From: Pseudodesulfovibrio sp. zrk46
GTDB lineage: Bacteria; Desulfobacterota; Desulfovibrionia; Desulfovibrionales; Desulfovibrionaceae
Assembly (NCBI RefSeq): GCF_012516435.1
Contig: NZ_CP051216.1
Span: forward strand, 1,552,001 to 1,616,000
Direction of reading: 5' to 3'
Length of the DNA stretch: 64,000 nucleotides
Shown piece by piece: positions 58,266 through 64,000 of this stretch. Made by a program: the position numbers and the translations under genes. Under the pieces are notes generated by a model, which worked only from the letters and a program-made list of their open reading frames with translations, was not told the DNA's origin and searched no databases. The stretch's first letter is position 1, and every line of letters begins with the position of its first letter.

Positions 58266-58874
58266 CTAAGTAGATACGGATTTGATCTTGTCAAGGAGGT
58301 ACTTTTCCATTTCGCGGCGATCCTTGCGCAGACGGATCATTTCCGCTTCCATGACCTTGAGCTTTTCACGCAGATATTCGTTTTCGCTGCGGAGCATTGC
58401 GGTCTCTTCCATGGTGGTGGTGATGCGGGTGGCAGCCTCTTCCAGTCCCTGCTTCACCTCGGCCACCTCAGGGCCGCCTTCGCCGCCGCCTGCCATGACC
58501 GAGCGGATGCCTTCGGACACGGATTTGGCTATCTCAAGGCCGATGGTTGCGGCCATCTGCATGGCGGGCTCCATGGCAGCGCCGCTCATCTGAACCGGGG
58601 CCACGCAGCCGTCCTGCGGCATGGCGTCGGCCTGAAGTGGGTAGGCCTGGGAAAGCTGGTCCATGACGTCGCGGGCGGTGTGCCCTTCCTTGAGCAGTCG
58701 GGAAATGGTGGAGAATACTTCCACCGCCTCCGGCTTGAACCGTTTCTGCCTGCCGCGTCCTACGCTGGGCAGGTGCTGGGCAAACCGGTTCTTCCAATAG
58801 TGGACGGTGGATTCGGGCAGTTCGAGTTCGCGGGCGATTTCAGCCACAGAAAGCACTTTCTTGCCAGTCATCAT
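58266..58874 (-). CDS. MerR-like HTH regulator with coiled-coil C-terminus
   Basis: A 202-residue protein with an N-terminal MerR-type winged helix-turn-helix (VLSVAEIARELELPESTVHYWKNRFAQHLPSVGRGRQKRFKPEAVEVF) and a C-terminal coiled coil (ENEYLREKLKVMEAEMIRLRKDRREMEKYLLDKI). The middle is Met/Ala-rich and may bind a ligand. There are no Cys metal ligands at the usual MerR positions (the only Cys is in a DGCVAP segment). It precedes htpG on the same strand; stress-related control is conceivable but unproven. GGGGGA lies before the ATG. Confidence 0.83.
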   Translation of the reverse strand: MMTGKKVLSVAEIARELELPESTVHYWKNRFAQHLPSVGRGRQKRFKPEAVEVFSTISRLLKEGHTARDVMDQLSQAYPLQADAMPQDGCVAPVQMSGAAMEPAMQMAATIGLEIAKSVSEGIRSVMAGGGEGGPEVAEVKQGLEEAATRITTTMEETAMLRSENEYLREKLKVMEAEMIRLRKDRREMEKYLLDKIKSVST

Positions 58875-59176
58875 TCATTCCCCCAAATGAAAAGTTGTCA
58901 CACTTTGTTGTTCTTCATTGGAGTACAGAAAAAAACGAATCATCTCAATAGAAAAGTTGATTTATCTTACTTGATTTACTGATTTTTTAATTAAGATAAG
59001 GGTAGATAAGGTTGTAATTCTTAACTTTTTCTAGACTTTTGCTAATGGTGCAAATATCCTCACATTGCCTATTTGGTGTCAGATCTTTATTGAGATTATC
59101 TATTTAACAAATAGATTCGTCCTATAATATACAATCCAAGTCCGTCCCGGATCATCCCCGGGCGGCCTGGAGGATC
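58875..59176. other. AT-rich gene-free region upstream of the mauE-like gene
   Basis: 302 bases, strongly AT-rich. It contains an 8-bp inverted repeat TTATCTTA/TAAGATAA (58962-58969 and 58992-58999) and, nearer the gene, a palindrome plus -10 element listed separately. Confidence 0.5.
59099..59128 (+). promoter_or_regulatory. palindromic operator overlapping the -35 area plus -10 TATAAT
   Basis: TCTATTT-AAC-AAATAGA (59099-59115) is a perfect palindrome just upstream of a consensus -10 TATAAT (59123-59128). No good -35 hexamer is present, so an activator binding at the palindrome is a reasonable reading. Confidence 0.45.
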
Positions 59177-59650
59177 ATGAAAAAAATCTTCACTTCCAAG
59201 CTGTTGTACCTCGCTCTTCGCATCGCCCTTGGCGGCGTATTCGTATACGCCGGACTGTCCAAGATCACTGATCCGGATGGTTTTGCCATGGCTATTGACG
59301 GCTACGGACTGGTTTCGTGGCGGATAGCCAACCTGCTGGCCCGGGTGCTGCCGGTTGTCGAGATCGTCTCCGGTCTCGGCTTGATTTTCGATGTGCGGGG
59401 TGCCTTGGGGATGATTGTCGCACAGTTGTTGGGGTTCGTATGCGTGCTCGCCTACGGCATCCACATGGGACTGGACGTGGATTGCGGCTGCTTCGGTCCG
59501 AACGACCCCGGTGCAGGGGAACCTGGTGGACTGTGGGGGACGCTGATCCGAGACTTGCTCATGCTCGGAGCCTGTCTGCTCATGTACTGGCAACGCCGGA
59601 TTGCGGGATTTGTTCCGCGCTCTCTGGTGCGACGCACATCCCCCAACTAA
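59177..59650 (+). CDS. MauE/DoxX-family membrane protein
   Basis: A 157-residue four-helix membrane protein (LALRIALGGVFVYAGLSKI, LLARVLPVVEIVSGLGLIF) with the MauE-type motif VDCGCFG in the last loop. MauE-like proteins take part in disulfide or thiol handling during periplasmic protein maturation; the Cys pair CGC fits redox activity. It is followed 15 bases later by a rhodanese lipoprotein gene, suggesting they act together on thiol or sulfur transfer at the membrane. The ribosome site GGAGGA precedes the ATG. Confidence 0.85.
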   Translation: MKKIFTSKLLYLALRIALGGVFVYAGLSKITDPDGFAMAIDGYGLVSWRIANLLARVLPVVEIVSGLGLIFDVRGALGMIVAQLLGFVCVLAYGIHMGLDVDCGCFGPNDPGAGEPGGLWGTLIRDLLMLGACLLMYWQRRIAGFVPRSLVRRTSPN

Positions 59651-59665
59651 CGGAGTGATACTCTC

Positions 59666-60187
59666 ATGAAAAAAGTTCTCTTTTCTCTCTTGGCCTGTTC
59701 CATCCTCCTCGCCGGCTGTCTCGGCGGTGAAGACAAATTCGCCCGTGAAGTCGTCAAAGAACAGGAAGCCGTCAAGCTCGCCAAGGAAGTTGTCCGCGGC
59801 GGCTACGAGCTCATCACTGTTGCTGAACTCAAGGATCTTCAGGACAAGAACACCGACATGGTTATCGTCGACACCATGCCCTACGATGCCAGCTACGTGA
59901 AAGGTCACGTTCCCGGTGCCAAGCAGTTCCTCTTCCCCATCAAGCTGATGACTTCCTGGGACACCAACGAGACCGCAGACAAGACCCAGGCTGAATACGC
60001 CGCCCTGCTCGGTCCCGACAAGGACAAGCTCATTGTAGTCTATTGCGGTTTCGTCAAGTGCGGCCGTTCCGACAACGGCGCCTACTGGGCCACCAAGATG
60101 GGCTACACCAACGTCAAGCGCCTGCCCGGCGGCATCTACGCATGGAGGGGTGCCAGCTACCCCGTAGCCGAAGGTGCTGACGGTTAG
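59666..60187 (+). CDS. rhodanese-domain lipoprotein
   Basis: A 173-residue lipoprotein with lipobox LAGC and a rhodanese domain (ITVAELKDLQDKNTDMVIVDTMP, SYVKGHVPGAKQF, IVVYCGFVKCGRSDNGAYWATKMGYTNVKRLPGGIYAWRG). The active-site Cys is the first one in YCGFVKCGRS; an additional Cys four residues on could form a disulfide or a relay. Rhodaneses carry persulfide sulfur. Location outside the inner membrane and partnership with the MauE-like gene suggest periplasmic sulfur or redox transfer. Confidence 0.9.
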   Translation: MKKVLFSLLACSILLAGCLGGEDKFAREVVKEQEAVKLAKEVVRGGYELITVAELKDLQDKNTDMVIVDTMPYDASYVKGHVPGAKQFLFPIKLMTSWDTNETADKTQAEYAALLGPDKDKLIVVYCGFVKCGRSDNGAYWATKMGYTNVKRLPGGIYAWRGASYPVAEGADG

Positions 60188-60216
60188 TCATCGCATTATC
60201 ATCAGATCATCAAAGC

Positions 60217-60257
60217 AAAGGGACCTTGTCTGCATATGTGGACAGGGTCCCTTTTTT
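60217..60257 (+). terminator. terminator of the mauE-rhodanese operon
   Basis: A 14-bp stem, AAAGGGACCTTGTC with GACAGGGTCCCTTT (one G-U pair), 10-base loop, then a T tract. Confidence 0.93.
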
Positions 60258-60312
60258 CATTGCCTTCTATCGTCCTCTTTCGCCCTTGTGTGGTTCCTGA
60301 TAGAATCGGGGT

Positions 60313-61263
60313 ATGAAGAGTCGCGACATTTCACTGGATAACGCCAAGGGATTGCTCATCCTGCTGGTCCTGTTCGGGCATCTCGCTTGGCCGGTGCCGA
60401 GTGTCTCGGAGTCTGCCGATACATTCTATTTGTTCGTGTACATCTTCCATATGCCCATGTTCGCCCTGGTTTCCGGTTACCTGTCCCGGGCAGAGTGGAG
60501 CTATAGGCTTCTGGGAAAGAGCGTTAAACGTCTGCTGCTACCATATGGCGTCTTCATGGCCATTCAATGGGGAATCATGCTCCTGCAGGGCAAGGAACCG
60601 TATTCCATTACGGAAGGGCACTTCGGGCTCTGGTTTCTCTTCAGCCTCTTTTGTTGGCGCATGGTCCTGCCATGGCTGATGCGCCTGCCACGACCGTTTG
60701 TCGTGTCCATTCTGCTGGCGCTTGCATGTGGCATGTTGCCGCAGCTCGGCTTGGAATTCAGTCTGGCGAGAACCATCAATTTTCTGCCGTTCTTTGTCGC
60801 GGGACACCTGATGCGCAGTCGCGGGATTTCCCCTGCTTACGCTGTTGGGCGTCCGGCCGCTATCGTGTTTATTCTCTTAGGTGTTGGGGCTGCGGTCTTT
60901 ATCGCCCGGTACAACCTTCACATGCTTCTCTATGGGGCGTTCTCCTATTCCGCCATGGGCATGCCGCTTTCTGCCGGGCCGCTCTTTCGTGTCCTGCAGC
61001 TCCTGCTCGCCTTTGGTGTCGGGCTGGCTGTCCTGTCCCTGATCCCGAACAGGATCAGTGCGCTGACACGGTTCGGCACGCAGTCATTACATATCTACCT
61101 GTTGCACACCCCGTTGCTCGCTCTCTACCGGGCCTGGCCCGCGGCCTATGAGGCCATCGGTGACGCGCCGCTGCTGATGCTCCCCATGGCATTGGTCGTT
61201 TGCTGGGTGTTGTCTTCTGACGTTGTGGCAAGGGTTACACGTCTGCTGGTTCAGCCTCTCTAA
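60313..61263 (+). CDS. acyltransferase-3 family membrane protein
   Basis: A 316-residue protein with about ten membrane helices. It opens with RDISLDNAKGLLILLVLFGHLAWPVP and has YLFVYIFHMPMFALVSGYLSR, the two motifs of acyltransferase-3 proteins (fucose 4-O-acetylase-like), including the catalytic His-like GH. These enzymes O-acylate sugars of surface polysaccharides using acyl donors from the cytoplasm. The acceptor is unknown. No glycan cluster is adjacent, though glycosyltransferases occur at 33.4 and 49.6 kb. Only a weak GGGG ribosome site is seen. Confidence 0.88.
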   Translation: MKSRDISLDNAKGLLILLVLFGHLAWPVPSVSESADTFYLFVYIFHMPMFALVSGYLSRAEWSYRLLGKSVKRLLLPYGVFMAIQWGIMLLQGKEPYSITEGHFGLWFLFSLFCWRMVLPWLMRLPRPFVVSILLALACGMLPQLGLEFSLARTINFLPFFVAGHLMRSRGISPAYAVGRPAAIVFILLGVGAAVFIARYNLHMLLYGAFSYSAMGMPLSAGPLFRVLQLLLAFGVGLAVLSLIPNRISALTRFGTQSLHIYLLHTPLLALYRAWPAAYEAIGDAPLLMLPMALVVCWVLSSDVVARVTRLLVQPL

Positions 61264-61287
61264 TTCCATTGTCAGGGCAAAGAAAAA

Positions 61288-61313
61288 GGCCCCCCGGATT
61301 GCTCCGAGAGACC
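61288..61313 (-). terminator. probable terminator of the ald gene
   Basis: On the minus strand GGTCTCTCGG pairs with CCGGGGGGCC using several G-U pairs, followed by TTTTTCTTT. The stem is weaker than other terminators here. Confidence 0.55.
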
Positions 61314-61339
61314 TAAGGGGATGGTGTTGTTGGTTCGAC

Positions 61340-62443
61340 TTACAGCACGTCTTCGGGTTTGACGGCGTCGATGCCGAAGGCTTCGCCGACTGCGGGGCAA
61401 GTGAGCTTGCCTTCATAGGTGTTGAGGCCGAGCGCCAGACCCGGGTCTTCGCGCAGGGCGTCGATGCCCTTGGCGGCCAGACGCATGGCATAGGGAGCCG
61501 TCTGGTTGACCAGGGCGAAAGTGGAGGTACGCGGTACAGCGCCGGGCATGTTGGCCACACCGTAGTGGACAACGCCGTCTACAACGTAGGTGGGGTTGTC
61601 GTGGGTGGTGGCTTTGATTGTCTCGACGCAACCGCCCTGGTCAACCGCGACGTCGACGATGACGGAGCCTTCCTTCATGTCGGCGAGCATGTCCTTGGTG
61701 ATCAGGTTCGGGGCCTTGGCACCGGGGAGAAGGACTGCGCCGATAACGAGGTCGGCCTTCTGGATCATGTCGCGGATGTTCGGCTCAGTGGACATCATGG
61801 TGGTGATGCGTCCCTGGAACACGTCGTCAAGGTACTGGAGACGAGCGTGGGAGAGGTCCAGGATGGTGACGCGGGCACCCATGCCCATGGCGATGCGGGC
61901 GGCATTGGTGCCGACCACGCCGCCGCCGATAACGAGAACTTCAGCGGGATAGACGCCGGGGACGCCGCCGAGCAGAATGCCACGGCCGCCCTGGGTCTTT
62001 TCAAGATAGTGTGCGCCAACCTGCGTGGCCATACGACCTGCGACCTCGGACATGGGAGTCAGCAGGGGCAGGGTGCGGTCGTGAGACTCGACGGTTTCGT
62101 AGGCGATACCGATGGTGCCGGCGTCGAGCAGAGCCTTGGTCAGGTCTTCTGCGGCAGCCAGGTGCAGGTAGGTGAAGAGGATGAGGTCCTTGCGGAGATA
62201 CTGGAATTCAGAAGGCAGCGGCTCCTTGACCTTGATGACCATTTCGGCACCCCAGGCTTCTGCGGCGGTGACGAGCTTGGCGCCAGCGGCGGTGTATTCC
62301 TCGTCGGTCAGGCCACTGCCTAGGCCGGCTCCGGCTTCGACCAGCACTTCGTTGCCCTGACGGACCAGGGATTCAACCGCGCCGGGGGTCATGGAAACGC
62401 GGTTTTCCAACGTCTTGATCTCTTTTGGGATACCGATAATCAT
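61340..62443 (-). CDS. ald: alanine dehydrogenase
   Basis: Ald interconverts alanine plus NAD+ and pyruvate, NADH and ammonia in the cytoplasm. The 367-residue product has the N-terminal MIIGIPKEIKTLENRVSMTPG, the substrate Lys in VIKVKEPLPSE, the catalytic His in FTYLHLA, the NAD fold GGGVVGTNAA and the GVANMPGAVPRTST catalytic loop. Length is normal. I chose the ATG at 62443 (AAGGAG at good distance); a GTG directly before it is also possible. It lies 36 bases after an Lrp-type regulator gene on the same strand, so the two form an operon. Confidence 0.96.
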   Translation of the reverse strand: MIIGIPKEIKTLENRVSMTPGAVESLVRQGNEVLVEAGAGLGSGLTDEEYTAAGAKLVTAAEAWGAEMVIKVKEPLPSEFQYLRKDLILFTYLHLAAAEDLTKALLDAGTIGIAYETVESHDRTLPLLTPMSEVAGRMATQVGAHYLEKTQGGRGILLGGVPGVYPAEVLVIGGGVVGTNAARIAMGMGARVTILDLSHARLQYLDDVFQGRITTMMSTEPNIRDMIQKADLVIGAVLLPGAKAPNLITKDMLADMKEGSVIVDVAVDQGGCVETIKATTHDNPTYVVDGVVHYGVANMPGAVPRTSTFALVNQTAPYAMRLAAKGIDALREDPGLALGLNTYEGKLTCPAVGEAFGIDAVKPEDVL

Positions 62444-62479
62444 CACTTCACTCCTTGAAAAAAGTCTTTGGGATAAGGG

Positions 62480-62962
62480 TTATTCCTGAAATTCTTCCAT
62501 TACGGCGTCAGGCAGGCAGATCCACTTGCGCCGGGATTTCATGACAACAAAGGATTCACTGGAGTTGATGCCGCCCACTTGGGACAGATCCTTGTCCAGG
62601 AAGTCGTAGAGGTCTTTAATATCGTCGGATATGATGATCTCGACGATCATGTCGTAACGGCCGGTGACAACGGCGCACCAGTTGACGCGGGGAAGTGCGC
62701 TCACCTGATCCAGCTTTTCGCCCAGTTGCTCATGGCTGTTGACGGTGATACCAACAAGGGCAACGGTCAGCCCTTTGGCCTTCATGGGGTTCACCAGCCC
62801 GGCGATCTTGAGTGCGCCAGCCTTGATCAGGTTTTTCATGCGGGAGCGAACCGTGGGTGCAGTCACTCCGATCTCTTCCGCAACCTTGCCCGGAGATAGT
62901 TGTCCATCACGGGTCAGGGCTGCCACCAGTCGTTTGTCGTTTTGATCCAAAGTATTCTTCAT
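62480..62962 (-). CDS. Lrp/AsnC-family transcriptional regulator
   Basis: A 160-residue regulator with an N-terminal helix-turn-helix (LDQNDKRLVAALTRDGQLSPGKVAEEIGVTAPTVRSRMKNLIKAGALK) and a C-terminal RAM/ligand domain (VALVGITVNSHEQLGEKLDQVSALPRV..VTGRYDMIVEIIISD). These proteins sense amino acids and form octamers. Cotranscription with ald suggests control of alanine metabolism, with alanine as likely effector; that is inferred. The ATG at 62962 begins the HTH; the longer reading to 63022 is unlikely. Confidence 0.93.
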   Translation of the reverse strand: MKNTLDQNDKRLVAALTRDGQLSPGKVAEEIGVTAPTVRSRMKNLIKAGALKIAGLVNPMKAKGLTVALVGITVNSHEQLGEKLDQVSALPRVNWCAVVTGRYDMIVEIIISDDIKDLYDFLDKDLSQVGGINSSESFVVMKSRRKWICLPDAVMEEFQE

Positions 62963-63067
62963 TGGTGTCTCTCTCTTCTCGATTCTTCGATTCTGAAAAT
63001 CAAGATGAGCACTTTTTATCAAATAGATAAAAATTATGTCAATGATTTTTTCTTAAGGCAAAAAGAA

Positions 63068-63103
63068 GAGGCCGCATCCCATGTGCAATTGGGATGCGGC
63101 CTT
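63068..63103 (-). terminator. terminator of the glycine-zipper lipoprotein gene
   Basis: On the minus strand AAGGCCGCATCCC pairs with GGGATGCGGCCTC, followed by TTCTTTTTG, 35 bases after the stop. Confidence 0.9.
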
Positions 63104-63137
63104 CTCCTGGAGAGGGTGTTTGTGGGGGAAAATCAGT

Positions 63138-63581
63138 CTATTGGACGAGTTGCCATGAACCGTCAGGCTGGCGGTATGCCTTGGCGTAGACAGTCTCGTA
63201 TTCGCCGTTTGCCATGCGGGCACGCAGGGTGACGTCTCGTTCCACGCGTCCATCATCGTATTGACGAGCAGGCTCAGGAATCGCCTCATAATAGGTCTGG
63301 GTGTCCGGGTTGGTCCACGTAGTGGCCTGACCGGAAGGCGTGGTCTCCAGCGCACTGGCAACCTGCGTCTGGTCGTACTTGTCCATTTCATTACCCACGA
63401 TGTAGCCGACCAGCATACCCGCTCCCGCGCCGATGGCGGCACCGGAGACCTTGTTCTTGAAGGTCAGCGCGCCCACGGTGGCGCCAGCCAGTGTGCCGAG
63501 AGTGGCAGCGTTCTGGGCGGTAGTGGTCTTACAGGCTGTGAGCAGGGCCAGCAGCATCACGATAGCAATCATATTCTTCAT
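63138..63581 (-). CDS. glycine-zipper outer-membrane lipoprotein
   Basis: A 147-residue lipoprotein with lipobox LTAC. Residues ~27-65 form a glycine zipper (LGTLAGATVGALTF, GAAIGAGAGMLVGYIVGNEMD) that inserts into or packs against membrane, as in SlyB/OsmB-like proteins. The C-terminal part (RQYDDGRVERDVTLRARMANGEYETVYAKAYRQPDGSWQLV) is a small beta domain. It may help envelope integrity; exact role unknown. AGGAGG precedes the ATG. Confidence 0.85.
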   Translation of the reverse strand: MKNMIAIVMLLALLTACKTTTAQNAATLGTLAGATVGALTFKNKVSGAAIGAGAGMLVGYIVGNEMDKYDQTQVASALETTPSGQATTWTNPDTQTYYEAIPEPARQYDDGRVERDVTLRARMANGEYETVYAKAYRQPDGSWQLVQ

Positions 63582-63772
63582 TGGTGTTTCCTCCTGATGG
63601 TTGGTGGGGCCAACCCTTGAAATCTTTGTCTTATAAGTAGCAACGGGCGTGCCGAGGAAAGGTTGACTGGAATTGTTGATATTTTTTTGATGGATACCAA
63701 TTCAACCCGCATGTGATGAAAAATATTGCGCACCACAATGCAAAAAAAGGGTACTAGCTGGGCGCTGGAACG

Positions 63773-63808
63773 CAAAAAAGCCCCTGCCGGCAATCGCTGG
63801 CAGGGGCT
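63773..63808 (-). terminator. terminator of the gene at the right edge
   Basis: On the minus strand AGCCCCTGCC pairs with GGCAGGGGCT around a short secondary stem, followed by TTTTTTG, 24 bases after the stop. Confidence 0.9.
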
Positions 63809-63831
63809 CATTCTGTTGGTGTTGTGATCGA

Positions 63832-64000
63832 CTATTTGCCGAAGGGGCACTTGGGGAAGGAGCAGGTCTTGCAGGTCATGCAGAAACCGCCTTCGCCAAG
63901 TCGGGCGAGATCCTTGCGGGTGAGTTCCTGTCCGGCGAGGAGGCGGGGCAGAACGATGTCAAAGGCCGTGGTCTTGTAGAAGAGCGCACAGGCCGGGACA
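63832..64000 (-). CDS. C-terminus of a probable molybdopterin-binding (MoCF_biosynth-type) protein
   Basis: The frame is open from base 64000 to the stop at 63832, giving 55 residues that end an incomplete gene. The peptide reads ACALFYKTTAFDIVLPRLLAG, then QELTRKDLARLGEGG, then a tail with five Cys, FCMTCKTCSFPKCPFGK. I know this Cys-rich ending from molybdopterin-binding proteins of Desulfovibrio-like and clostridial anaerobes, sometimes labelled trehalose-binding. The Cys cluster could bind an iron-sulfur centre or metal. It is too short to confirm. Confidence 0.6.
   Translation of the reverse strand, partial: VPACALFYKTTAFDIVLPRLLAGQELTRKDLARLGEGGFCMTCKTCSFPKCPFGK

Noticed and set aside
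63578-63850. A 90-residue minus-strand open frame
   Set aside because: It overlaps the edge gene's stop and terminator and lacks a ribosome site.

Overview
The window reads as chromosome of a moderately high-GC, Gram-negative, motile, anaerobe-type Desulfobacterota bacterium, most likely a marine Desulfovibrio/Pseudodesulfovibrio relative. This placement is an inference. It rests on two giant RTX proteins, a sigma-54-type hook gene, an in-frame UGA that looks like selenocysteine, several signal-peptide lipoproteins, and intergenic repeats built on GCCTCCGGCGGC/GGCCGCCGGAGGC, a style I associate with Desulfovibrionaceae. I saw no integrase, transposase, CRISPR array, rRNA or tRNA.

Layout. 1-14.6 kb is a surface/secreted-protein region: the 3' part of a giant RTX protein, a complete FecR + Ala-rich helix + RTX protein, and a convergent 801-residue Gly-rich/Asn-rich protein with no family I recognise. 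14.8-16.8 kb holds rlmN and a periplasmic binding protein. 16.9-19.9 kb is a tightly overlapping minus-strand operon of phage head genes (small coiled-coil protein, portal, Bbp19-like, scaffold-like). 20.4-22.7 kb is a Ser/Thr kinase and a ZupT-type transporter. 22.8-26.8 kb has two tandem periplasmic sugar-type binding proteins without a transporter, a candidate selenocysteine DsbA/FrnE oxidoreductase and an asparaginase. 27.5-28.6 kb has two more phage head genes (capsid and a small partner) on the plus strand. 29-36 kb carries an MBL hydrolase, a secreted nuclease, flgE, an OmpH-like lipoprotein, an HPt protein, a glycosyltransferase and a degenerate MBL-fold protein. 36-46 kb has a 3D-domain protein, a ferredoxin-nitroreductase, two lipoproteins, two GGDEF proteins (one degenerate, one active-looking with PAS domains) and a DUF1007-NicO metal transporter. 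46-55 kb has a binding protein, a PAS histidine kinase, flgM, a CgeB-like glycosyltransferase, PIN-PhoH, a PilZ protein, an MltD-like transglycosylase and an anti-sigma-antagonist-like protein. 55-64 kb has htpG, a MerR-like regulator, a MauE-rhodanese pair, an acyltransferase, an lrp-ald operon, a glycine-zipper lipoprotein and the C-terminus of a probable molybdopterin-binding protein.

How it fits together. Signalling and surface functions dominate: c-di-GMP (GGDEF, PilZ), two-component parts (histidine kinase, HPt), flagellar control (flgE, flgM), and adhesins. The most unusual points are: (1) phage head genes split into two intact modules about 7.5 kb apart, with shared upstream motifs and no mobility genes, compatible with a domesticated particle or gene transfer agent; (2) a UGA exactly at the first active-site Cys of a thioredoxin-fold protein, followed by a SECIS-like hairpin; (3) two families of structured intergenic elements, one showing compensatory base changes between copies; (4) the Gly/Asn-rich orphan protein beside the two RTX proteins.
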